Assembly: GCA_035943635.1 (NCBI GenBank)
Contig: DASZBX010000050.1
Coordinates: 25,563-89,562 of the forward strand
Length of the DNA stretch: 64,000 bases
DNA from: DASZBX01 sp035943635
GTDB lineage: Bacteria > Actinomycetota > Actinomycetes > Streptomycetales > Catenulisporaceae
Direction: 5' to 3'
Shown here: piece after piece, positions 34,211 through 41,845 of the stretch
Layout: each line of letters starts with the position of its first letter
Numbering within the stretch: position 1 is the stretch's first letter
Notes under the pieces: generated by a model
What the model saw: only the letters and a program-made list of their open reading frames with translations
Told to the model about the DNA's origin: nothing
Databases searched by the model: none
Translations under genes and position numbers: made by a program

Positions 34211-36033
34211 GATGCATTCCCCTCTTGGTTGGACGACGACCGCAGGTTGGGCAGGATGCGGCGCAGGAGCCGGGTGCCGCTGCCGAGAACAGCCACCGGG
34301 AACGGAGCGAGGTCGTCCCGGGCGAACCAGGCCCGCTCCACCTCCCCGGACGGGTTGAGGGCACCCAACGGATCATAGGTCTCCACGCACAGCCGCCGTC
34401 CCGGTCGGGACGCCAGCGGCGGGATGGTGCGGCCGGACAGGTCCAGGTGCACTGCCCTGGGCACGTCCAGTCCGGCCGGGTCGGTGAACAGCCGGAACTG
34501 CGCGCCGAGTCTGGGGTTGAAGTCGAGCAGGGCGTAGCGCCCGCTCGCCGGGTCGAACCGGAAGTCCAGGTCGACCACGCCGGTGAACCCGGCCGCCTGC
34601 ACCACCAGGCAGGCGGCGGCCTCGATCTCCGGGTCCGGCAGCCAGGTGCCGCGGGCGGTCAGGCCCGCCTCGCGCGGCCAGGCCAGGTCTTTGCGCCCGG
34701 CGGCGCCGAACCGGCAGACCACCGGTCCGCCGTCCGTGCCCGGGCCCAGGTCGAACCCGTCGGCCGGACCCCGGTCGAACCCGTCCGCGGATTCGTCCGC
34801 CCGGGTGAAGTAGCCGTGGAAGAACCGGTCCCCGCCGGGGGTCGGCGCGATCATCCGCTGCAGCAGCAGCGAGCAGCCGGCCTCGGCCCGCCGGGTGAAA
34901 AGCCGTTCGGCTTCGGCCGCCCGGGTGACCACGGTGGTGCTCTTGAGCCCGCCGCCGCGGCGCAGCAGCCAGGGCCGGGACCACTTGGCGATCAGCGGCA
35001 GGCCCAGGTCGGCCACCGCGGCGCGGACCTCCTCGGGGCGGGTGGGCACCCGGGTCTCCGGGCAGCCGACCCCGGCCCGGCGGCACAGCTCGGCCAGCTG
35101 CTCCTTGTCGGCGACCCGGGCCGGGGCGGTGGGGTCCACGCCCGGGAAGCGGGCGACCTCGGCCAGCGGTGCGCCGTGCGCGGCCAGCAGCAGCGCCCCG
35201 GCGTCGTCCATCGGGTACAGCACGGGCCGGCCGCCTATTCGCTCGGCCATCCGCCGCAGCCGGTCGATCAGCCGCTCCGGCTCGGCGTCGGCCGGCAGCC
35301 ACGGGTGGCCCTGGGCCAGGTAGCGGGAGCGGGCGGCCGGCACCTTGGGGTGTTCGAGCACTGCGTGCACCGGCACTCCGGCCCGGCCGAGCGAGCGGAT
35401 CACGCCGAGCGTGGCGTGGTGCGCCGGGTTCCAGTCCAGCCGCAGCAGCAGCGCGGGCACGGCCGGATCCAGCCGGGCCACCGGGCCGGCCGGCCCGGCG
35501 GGCCGGCGCTGCCCGGCCGGCCGGGCCGAGGTCGCGGTCCGCGTGGCGCGTACCTGGCCGGCCGCGGCGGGCGGCCGGATCGGCCCGGCCGACCGGTCCC
35601 GGCCGGATCCGTTCAGCTCGGCCGGGTCGATGCCGCCGAGGGCGGTCAGCGCGGCGGCCGGACCGCCGGCGCGTCCCGTCGCGGCGGCCGGGTCGGCCGG
35701 CGGGAAGGAGGGATCCGAGGGGGCCATGGAATCCAATCGGGCGTCGGACGGGGCGGCCGCGGGGGAGCCGGGACCGGGTCGCGCCGGGTCGGCGGGCAGC
35801 GGGGCCGACTCGGACGGCGCGCCCGGTGCGCCGGAGCCGTCGTGTACGGGCTCTGACTGGGCACTGGACTCCAGTTCTACCACGGAACCGGACGGCCCGC
35901 CGGGGAACAGCTCACCCGATCCGGACGGCTTCGTCACGCGCTGTGTCGGCCCGGTTCCGCCTGCGGGCGCGGTCCCCGGTGTAGATTGGTCGAGCGAGGC
36001 CGGCTGATCGAGCGCGGGAGATTCGATATCCAC
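34207..36033 (-). CDS. ATP-grasp ligase with long disordered N-terminus
   Basis: 608 residues from GTG at 36033, chosen for the GAGGAG site seven bases upstream. Residues 1-190 are Ser/Pro/Gly/Ala-rich and acidic, with no fold. Residues about 195-600 resemble ATP-grasp carboxylate-amine ligases: a pre-ATP-grasp Rossmann (ALLLRLDWNPAHHATLGVIRSLGRAG), VLYPMDDAGALLLAAHG, VADKEQLAELCRRAGV, the LPLIAKW lysine strand, and the metal-binding end DLDFRFDPASGRYALLDFNPRLG, which has the Asp and Asn ligands. The GAQFRLFT stretch and PLGALNPSGE follow. It would join an acid to an amine using ATP. It is coupled to the monooxygenase gene; possible roles include decorating the exopolysaccharide. Confidence 0.8.
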   Translation of the reverse strand: MDIESPALDQPASLDQSTPGTAPAGGTGPTQRVTKPSGSGELFPGGPSGSVVELESSAQSEPVHDGSGAPGAPSESAPLPADPARPGPGSPAAAPSDARLDSMAPSDPSFPPADPAAATGRAGGPAAALTALGGIDPAELNGSGRDRSAGPIRPPAAAGQVRATRTATSARPAGQRRPAGPAGPVARLDPAVPALLLRLDWNPAHHATLGVIRSLGRAGVPVHAVLEHPKVPAARSRYLAQGHPWLPADAEPERLIDRLRRMAERIGGRPVLYPMDDAGALLLAAHGAPLAEVARFPGVDPTAPARVADKEQLAELCRRAGVGCPETRVPTRPEEVRAAVADLGLPLIAKWSRPWLLRRGGGLKSTTVVTRAAEAERLFTRRAEAGCSLLLQRMIAPTPGGDRFFHGYFTRADESADGFDRGPADGFDLGPGTDGGPVVCRFGAAGRKDLAWPREAGLTARGTWLPDPEIEAAACLVVQAAGFTGVVDLDFRFDPASGRYALLDFNPRLGAQFRLFTDPAGLDVPRAVHLDLSGRTIPPLASRPGRRLCVETYDPLGALNPSGEVERAWFARDDLAPFPVAVLGSGTRLLRRILPNLRSSSNQEGNAS

Positions 36034-36138
36034 AGGTACGCTCCTCGATAGACATGGCGCCGGATCGTCAGGCCAGCCCGGAACCGCGTGGGCGGCCGCA
36101 TGCCGGTGACCGTGCTGGGCCGCAAAGGGGTGGGGACT

Positions 36139-37161
36139 GTGCTGAGGCTGCGTGGTGCCCGGCGGAACCGTCTGCTCGTGCTGTTCGCGGTGCTGCTCGT
36201 GGTGCTCTTCGCCGACACGGTCGCGCCGCTGACCGCGCCGCTCCTGCTCCTTCCCGCGCACGCCGCCGACAAGGTCCCGTTCGGCGCCTTCCTCGGCTCC
36301 GAGACCGACGGGACCAGCCAGGTGGCGGACTTCGACGACTGGCTGCTCGGCCTGCCGGCCGGCACCCCGGCGCCGGCCGGCGCGCCCCGGATGACCGTGG
36401 GCCACACCTACCTGGCCGGGGACAACTGGTCGGACGTCGAGGGCGATCCGGCCATCCTCGGCCCGTGGACCCAGTGGCACCAGGAGAGCCCGGGCAGCCT
36501 GCTGGTGCTCAACGTGCCCATGCTGGTGCCGAACGAGCAGCCCACCGACGACGCCACCGTGGCCGGACTGCTCCGGCAGGGCGCGGCCGGCGACTTCGAC
36601 GCGCATTTCGCCACCCTGGCCCGGCGGCTGGTCGCCGCCGGCGCGGGCGACACGATCCTGCTCCCCGGCTGGGAGATGAACGGCACCACCTACACCGGCC
36701 GCTGCGGCCCGGACCCGGCCGACTGGAAGACGTACTGGCAGGCCATCGTGACCACCATGCGCGCCGTGCCCGGCCAGCACTTCCGCTTCGACTTCGACCC
36801 GGCCCGGGGCCTGCAGGCCGTGCCGTGGGCCGACTGCTACCCCGGCGACGCCTACGTGGACATCATCGGGATGGACAGCTACGACCAGGCCCCCGGCCGT
36901 TCCTTCGAGGACTACGTCAACCAGCCCGACGGCCTGGCCGCGCAGGTCGCGTTCGCCGCCGCGCACGGCAAGCCGGTCTCCTACCCCGAGTGGGGACTGT
37001 TCGACTACGGCGACGACCCCGCCTTCGTCACCGACATGCTCGGCTGGGTGGCCACCCACCACGTGGTCTACCAGACCCTCACGGACTACTGCCCGCACGG
37101 GTTCTTCGCCTGCGACCAGAACCCCCGGTCCGGCGCCGCGTATCGGGCCGCGCTCGGCTGA
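36139..37161 (+). CDS. secreted glycoside hydrolase family 26-like enzyme
   Basis: 340 residues from GTG at 36139, preceded by AAAGGGG (36124-36130); an ATG at 36100 or GTG at 36088 would extend it. A basic start and a long hydrophobic segment ending PAHAADK form a signal peptide or anchor. The catalytic domain has the acid/base glutamate in LPGWEMNGTT (near 178) and the nucleophile glutamate in PVSYPEWGLF (near 285), plus YVDIIGMDSYDQ, matching GH26. GH26 enzymes cut beta-mannans or related glucans. It is the only plus-strand gene inside the exopolysaccharide locus, so it may trim or release that polymer. Confidence 0.8.
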   Translation: MLRLRGARRNRLLVLFAVLLVVLFADTVAPLTAPLLLLPAHAADKVPFGAFLGSETDGTSQVADFDDWLLGLPAGTPAPAGAPRMTVGHTYLAGDNWSDVEGDPAILGPWTQWHQESPGSLLVLNVPMLVPNEQPTDDATVAGLLRQGAAGDFDAHFATLARRLVAAGAGDTILLPGWEMNGTTYTGRCGPDPADWKTYWQAIVTTMRAVPGQHFRFDFDPARGLQAVPWADCYPGDAYVDIIGMDSYDQAPGRSFEDYVNQPDGLAAQVAFAAAHGKPVSYPEWGLFDYGDDPAFVTDMLGWVATHHVVYQTLTDYCPHGFFACDQNPRSGAAYRAALG

Positions 37162-37538
37162 GCCCGGCGCCCGGTGAACCCACAGGCGCCCGCCGCCGGC
37201 CGGCCGGCCGGGTATTCGCGATCCGGCCGGACGCGGCCCTAAGGCGCCTGCGGCCGGGCGGCGCACGGCCGCCGCCGCGGTCGCCCGAGCGGGCCGCGGG
37301 GCCCGGCGCCTGATCACGAATACGTTGATGTCGTCCGCTCCGTCTAAGAATTCATCGTCTGTTTCGTCGAATACTGCGTTGCGTGTACTAAACTCGGAAC
37401 GAGCGCCGGACCTCGCGGTCCCGCGGGCCGGTGGGGCCGCCCGGACGCTTCCGGGCACGCCGAACAGGCCTGCCGTACCACCCGAGGCGACAGGGCGCGA
37501 AGGCCGCGGGCTGCTTGCCGAACCCGCGTCGCGGTGCG
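37162..37538. other. 377-bp convergent intergenic region with an AT-rich patch
   Basis: It separates the convergent GH26 and acyltransferase genes. Bases 37315-37405 are clearly less GC-rich than their surroundings; on the minus strand they read as an acidic peptide segment (DETDDEFLDGADDINVFVI) that includes a TTA leucine codon, but no start or stop gives it a sensible gene. No strong terminator hairpin was found. Confidence 0.4.
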
Positions 37539-38870
37539 CTACTCGGTGTCCATCCAGTCGGTGTCGCCCAGCCGGGCGCGCATCTCCTGGGCGGTGCGGT
37601 CCTCGCGCCGCAGCGCCTTCTTGGCCAGCTTGACCATCCGCTTGCGCCCGGCGATGGACTGGGCGTACACGGTGGTCGTCGCCGAGCCCTTCCCGCCGAG
37701 CAGCAGACGCTCGTTGTGCACCAGCCGCGGGCTCCAGCGCAGCTTGTACGGCTCCAGCCCGCGCAGCATGGAGTACTCCGCGGCCTCGCGCTCGACCGAC
37801 AGGCCCATGCCGTTGCGCAGCATCAAGGTGGCCAGGTCGACCTTCTGCCGCAGCCGTGGGGAGAGCCCGCTCAGGTACGAGCCGGCCGTGCTGCGCGAGT
37901 GCAGCATCAGCTCGCAGCCGAGCAGTTCGCCCTCGTACTCGTACCGGACCAGGTCCGCGTACCCGGCCTCGATCAGCGCGGGCACGCATGCGGACAGGTG
38001 CCCGCGGAACCGCTCGGTCATGTGCTCGGCCGAGATCCCGCGGTCCTTCCACTGCTCCTCGTGCAGGCGCAGCAGCTGCGTGATCACGGTCTTGGCCTCG
38101 GCGGCCGGGGTGGTCAGGCACAGCACCCCGAGCTCGTCGATCCGCCGGCTCTTGCCGCGCACCCGGGAGGCGGTGCGCCGGGGCAGGGCGCGCACGGTCT
38201 CCTCGAACGAGCGGGCCGGCAGGAACAGGCAGGCCGAGTCGGTCCAGACCCGGACCGGGTACGGCCAGTCCTCGGCCAGCAGCCGGGCGTCGCTGCCGGG
38301 CGGCAGCTCGCGCAGGTCGATCGGCCGGCCGAGCCCGGCCAGGGCCGTGCGCAGCCGGGCCAGGGCCTCGGCCCGGGCGCCGGATTCCCCGGCCGGCGGG
38401 CCGCACTCCTGCGCGGCCGGGTCGGCCGCGACCAGGATCCCGCCGAAGTCGGAGATGCCGTTGCCGACCAGGCTCAGCACGCTGAGCAGGCCGCGCCGGC
38501 ACAGCTTGAGCGGCGCCGCGGCCATCAGGACCCCGGCCTGGCGCACCAGGACCACCCGCAGCCGCCCGGGCTCGCCGTAGGCGGCCCACCAGGACTGCAG
38601 CCAGGCCGAGTGCTGGAACACGGTGGAGCCGGGACATCGGGCCCAGAGCAGGTCCCACTCCTGGGCCGAGGCGCTGCCCGGCGCCCACACGGCGTCGTCG
38701 CTGCACACCTCGACCGACCAGGCGGCCGGGTCGGCCGCCTGCGCGGCCCGCTCCGCGTCGCGCTCGGCCTGCTCGGCCGCGGCGCTCTGCGGCTTGGGCC
38801 CGCGGCCGGGCCGGCGCGGCCCGGCGGCCGGCCGCAACTCCACCGGCCGCCGGGTCAGTTCGTCCGTCAC
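37539..38870 (-). CDS. FemAB/CelD-type GNAT acyltransferase of the polysaccharide locus
   Basis: 443 residues from the start at 38870, which overlaps the Wzz-like stop by four bases. After a 60-residue Pro/Arg-rich start, SASAQEWDLLWARCPGSTVF and HSAWLQSWWAAYGEP open the double-GNAT fold of the CelD/BcsL (PF13480) group. Further landmarks are SVLSLVGNGISDFGGILV and the second-half LLGCELMLHSRSTAGSYLSGLSP, followed by SMLRGLEPYKLRWSP. The family acylates polysaccharides or envelope components. Last gene of the core operon, so it probably modifies repeat-unit sugars (inference). Confidence 0.82.
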   Translation of the reverse strand: MTDELTRRPVELRPAAGPRRPGRGPKPQSAAAEQAERDAERAAQAADPAAWSVEVCSDDAVWAPGSASAQEWDLLWARCPGSTVFQHSAWLQSWWAAYGEPGRLRVVLVRQAGVLMAAAPLKLCRRGLLSVLSLVGNGISDFGGILVAADPAAQECGPPAGESGARAEALARLRTALAGLGRPIDLRELPPGSDARLLAEDWPYPVRVWTDSACLFLPARSFEETVRALPRRTASRVRGKSRRIDELGVLCLTTPAAEAKTVITQLLRLHEEQWKDRGISAEHMTERFRGHLSACVPALIEAGYADLVRYEYEGELLGCELMLHSRSTAGSYLSGLSPRLRQKVDLATLMLRNGMGLSVEREAAEYSMLRGLEPYKLRWSPRLVHNERLLLGGKGSATTTVYAQSIAGRKRMVKLAKKALRREDRTAQEMRARLGDTDWMDTE

Positions 38871-39673
38871 CTCGAGACCCCCTTGGGATCGAGGATGCTC
38901 AGCTGGTTGGCGTCCAGGGCGCTCATCTGTATGGTCTCCGCGCTCGCGTTGACCACCGGCGCCTCCGCGCCCCGGCCGGCCTTGGCGCCGGCCGCGGTCG
39001 CGTCCAGGTCGGAGGACGGCCAGCCGCCGGCCCCGGCGGACGCGGTCCGGCGCTTGCCCCCGTCCCGGCCCGAGCCGCCGCGGCCGAGCTTGACCCCGGC
39101 CAGGCCGAGCAGCGAGCCGATCAGCACGCCGGCCGCGGCGCCGACCGCGGCGTCCAGGCTGGCCGAGGCCGAGGAGGGGGTGTTCGTGGGGACGGCCGCG
39201 GAGAGCACCGAGACCGTGACCGCGGTGTTCGCGGTCTGGTCCTGCGCCGAGGCCTCGATCGCCTTGGCCAGCCCGTTGGCCACCGCGGCGGCGGTCTTCG
39301 GGTTGGTGGACACGCCGGTGATCGAGATCACCGGGGCGTCCGGCGAGGTGGCCGCGGTCGAGTCCTTGATCATGGTGTCCAGCGGGACGCCCGCGTCGGT
39401 GGCCGCCTCGGCCTGGATCTGCGGCTGCCCGGCGATCCGGGTGAACGCGGTGGCGAAGCCCTGGGCGTCCGGGGCGGTGCCGTTCGTGCTCGAGGCGGCC
39501 AGCGGCACGACCACCAGGTAGGCGTTCGAGGTGTAGCTGGCCGGCGAGACCGCGCCGTAGGCGTACCCGGCCACGCCGCCCAGGACGACCAGGGCCCCGA
39601 TCAGCCAGCCCCGGCTCGCCAGTGCCCGCATGACGCTGTCGCGTCCGTCAGTGAAGGCATTGCCGTTAGACAT
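38867..39673 (-). CDS. Wzz-like polysaccharide chain-length protein
   Basis: 268 residues. Membrane helices at about 22-42 (ASRGWLIGALVVLGGVAGYAYG) and 185-205 (AAVGAAAGVLIGSLLGLAGV) flank an extracytoplasmic domain of about 140 residues that starts YTSNAYLVVVP, the usual layout for polysaccharide co-polymerases. There is no fused tyrosine kinase; the 60-residue cytoplasmic tail is Gly/Ala-rich and has no Tyr cluster, so a separate kinase or none is used. The ASNGLAKAIEAS-type helix fits the Wzz periplasmic domain. It overlaps the upstream glycosyltransferase by eight bases. It should tune polymer length together with the Wzy-like protein. Confidence 0.82.
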   Translation of the reverse strand: MSNGNAFTDGRDSVMRALASRGWLIGALVVLGGVAGYAYGAVSPASYTSNAYLVVVPLAASSTNGTAPDAQGFATAFTRIAGQPQIQAEAATDAGVPLDTMIKDSTAATSPDAPVISITGVSTNPKTAAAVANGLAKAIEASAQDQTANTAVTVSVLSAAVPTNTPSSASASLDAAVGAAAGVLIGSLLGLAGVKLGRGGSGRDGGKRRTASAGAGGWPSSDLDATAAGAKAGRGAEAPVVNASAETIQMSALDANQLSILDPKGVSR

Positions 39674-41051
39674 GGTGTACTCCCACCCTGCGTTCTCGTG
39701 TGTTCCGGTCGTTTTCTGGTGCGGGCGGGCCGTCCGGGGACGGGCCCAGTAGTTCTCGGTACAGCTGTGCCAATTGTGCGGCTATCGACTCCACGTCGTA
39801 ACTCCGCAACGCCTCGGCCAGCGCGGGGTCTGCCTGCCGTTCGGTGGGTTCCGGCCCGGACCGGGCGTCCGCGGTCCGCCGGATCGCCCGGCCGAGCGCG
39901 GTCGGAGTACTGGGGACCCACTGCAGTGACGCCGGGAGGGCTCCGGCCGGTTCGGGAACGGCCGGATCCAGTTCTACCGCCTGCGGCCCGGCCAGGCCCG
40001 GTTCGGTCAGCGCGGGGCAGCTGGCGAAGGCGACCGGCAGCCCGACCGCCGCCGCGCCGAGCACGGCCAGCCCGAAGGTCTCCTCCGGAGAGGGGGAGAG
40101 CAGCAGGTCCGCGGCCGACAGGGCGGCCGAGAGCCGGGCCCCGGGCAGCTCGCCGGTGAACACCGCCCGGCCGGGCAGCTGCTGCCCGGCCAACGCGGTG
40201 AGCGGCTCCAGCTCCTCGCCGGCCCCGACGAACAGCAACCGCACTCCCGGGTACCGCTCCGGGTCCAGGCCGGCCACCGCCTCGATCGCCAGCTCCAGCC
40301 GCTTGGACGCGGCCAGCCGGCCCAGGCACAGCACCACGAAATCGTCGGCGGCCAGGCCGTGCTCGGCCCGGAAGTCGGCCCGCTCCTTGCGGTCGTAGGC
40401 CAGCTGGTCCGGGGCGATCGCGTTGGGCAGGATCCGGATCCGCTCGGCCGGCACGCCCAGGCCCGCCAGTTCCCGGGCCACCGCGCTGGACACGGCCACG
40501 GTCAGCGTGCCGCGCCGCTCGGCCCAGCGGTAGAGCCGGTCGATCGCCGGGTTGCGCCGGCGGCCCTCGATCAGGACCGGGTTGAGTGAGTGCTCGGTGT
40601 GCACCAGAGTGCGCACCCCGGCCCGGCGGGCCGCGATCCGGCCGTGCAGCCCCGCCCGGAACAGGTGGGTGTGCACCACGTCGTAGCCGCCGGCCTTGAC
40701 CAGCCCGGCCAGCCGGGCGGTGCCGCGCCGGTCCCAGAACCCGGGCGAGCGCAGGTCGGTGACCGGGATGCCGTCGGCCCGCAGGGCCTGGGCCACCGAG
40801 CCGGCCTGGTAGAACACCGCGACCTCGGCGGCCATGCCGTGGCCGGCCAGCCGGGGCAGCAGCAGCCGCAGCTGCTCCTCGGCCCCGCCGGCGGCGAGCC
40901 CGGTGATGATGTGCAGGACCCGGATCGGGCGGGCCGCGTCCGTGGCCGCCGCGGCCTGCCGGGACCCGGTCGTGGCGGGGTCGGCCGGCAGGCGGGCGGG
41001 TATGGATGTCAGGGGTTGGGCCCGGTCCGCGGGCCCGTCCAGGGCGGTCAC
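39666..41051 (-). CDS. GT4 family glycosyltransferase
   Basis: 461 residues from GTG at 41051, overlapping the deacetylase stop by four bases (GTGA). GT-B fold: IRVLHIITGLAAGGAEEQLR starts the N-terminal domain after 40 disordered residues, then DVVHTHLFRAGLHGRIAARR, and the C-terminal domain has VLCLGRLAASKRLELAIEA and the nucleotide-sugar motif SPSPEETFGLAVLGAAAVGLP, with the E-x7-E equivalent partly conserved (E...L/A). A retaining transferase that would add a sugar to the lipid-linked repeat unit at the inner membrane face. Donor and acceptor unknown. Confidence 0.9.
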   Translation of the reverse strand: MTALDGPADRAQPLTSIPARLPADPATTGSRQAAAATDAARPIRVLHIITGLAAGGAEEQLRLLLPRLAGHGMAAEVAVFYQAGSVAQALRADGIPVTDLRSPGFWDRRGTARLAGLVKAGGYDVVHTHLFRAGLHGRIAARRAGVRTLVHTEHSLNPVLIEGRRRNPAIDRLYRWAERRGTLTVAVSSAVARELAGLGVPAERIRILPNAIAPDQLAYDRKERADFRAEHGLAADDFVVLCLGRLAASKRLELAIEAVAGLDPERYPGVRLLFVGAGEELEPLTALAGQQLPGRAVFTGELPGARLSAALSAADLLLSPSPEETFGLAVLGAAAVGLPVAFASCPALTEPGLAGPQAVELDPAVPEPAGALPASLQWVPSTPTALGRAIRRTADARSGPEPTERQADPALAEALRSYDVESIAAQLAQLYRELLGPSPDGPPAPENDRNTRERRVGVHHV

Positions 41052-41845
41052 GGCGCCTCCGCGATGGCCGAGGTCTGCTCCGCCGGCGCGTCCACGACCG
41101 GCTGTGGGCGGGCCGCGGGTCGGGCCGGGGCGGCAACCAGGGAGACCGGGCCGCCGCGGTACTTGAACCGGTAGCGCTTGGCCTGCAACCGCAACGCGCC
41201 GTCCCGCTCGCCTATGTAGGAACGCGGCAGCGCGTACCGGCTGGTCTCCGCGCTGCGCCAGATCGCGCAGCCGTAGTCGTATCCGGCCTCGCGCACGGCC
41301 GCCACCGCGGCGCTGTCGAGCTCGCCGTACGCGTAGCAGTAGCCGTCCACCGGCTGACCGATCAGCCCGGCCAGCTTCTCCTTGCTGTGGAGCACCTCCG
41401 CGGCCAGCAGCTGCGGGTCGGCGCCGGCCAGGTGGGCGTGCACGGAACCGTGCGAGCCGACCTCCATGCCCGCGGCCGCGCATGCGCGCACCTGCTCCAG
41501 ATCCATCACCTTGCGCACCGGACCGGACTCCTCCCAGTCGTTCACGGCGCCGATCCGGTCCACCACCACGTAGACGCTGGCGGTGAAGCCGTGCCGGCGC
41601 AGGACCGGCAGGGCCTCGGTGTGGAAATCGGCGTATCCGTCGTCAAAGGTCAGCCCCACCAGTCTGCTCGGGTCCGGGGCGGCGAGCAGCTCGCGCATCG
41701 AGACCCCGCGCAGGCCGCGCCGGGTCAGGAAGGCGAACTGGCGGTCCAGGGTGGCCGGCGAGACGCAGATCAGGAAGGGGTCGGCGACCCGGTCGGTGGC
41801 GTGGGAGACGGCGTGGTACATCAGGACAAACGGTTTATAGTTCAT
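41048..41845 (-). CDS. polysaccharide deacetylase (NodB/CE4)
   Basis: 265 residues from ATG at 41845 (MNYKPFVLMYHAVS). NodB motifs: LTFDDGYAD (catalytic Asp-Asp), MEVGSHGSVHAHLAGAD (zinc-binding His-x3-His in the S/T-H-x-x-x-H motif) and later YCYAYGELD. The opening YKPFVLMYHAVS is typical of exopolysaccharide-locus members. The Tyr-Arg-Phe C-terminus is followed by a 40-residue Pro/Ala tail. No signal peptide is evident, so it may act in the cytosol on lipid-linked sugars, or be attached through partners. It removes N-acetyl groups, giving free amines. It overlaps the Wzy-Wzx gene by 11 bases. Confidence 0.88.
   Translation of the reverse strand: MNYKPFVLMYHAVSHATDRVADPFLICVSPATLDRQFAFLTRRGLRGVSMRELLAAPDPSRLVGLTFDDGYADFHTEALPVLRRHGFTASVYVVVDRIGAVNDWEESGPVRKVMDLEQVRACAAAGMEVGSHGSVHAHLAGADPQLLAAEVLHSKEKLAGLIGQPVDGYCYAYGELDSAAVAAVREAGYDYGCAIWRSAETSRYALPRSYIGERDGALRLQAKRYRFKYRGGPVSLVAAPARPAARPQPVVDAPAEQTSAIAEAP

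Noticed and set aside
34207..38706. A 1499-codon minus-strand open frame spanning the ATP-grasp gene, GH26 and part of the acyltransferase gene
   Set aside because: Only the part up to 36033 is protein-like and has a ribosome site; the rest is the antisense of GH26 and a shadow frame of the acyltransferase, with Arg/Gly/Pro/Ala composition.
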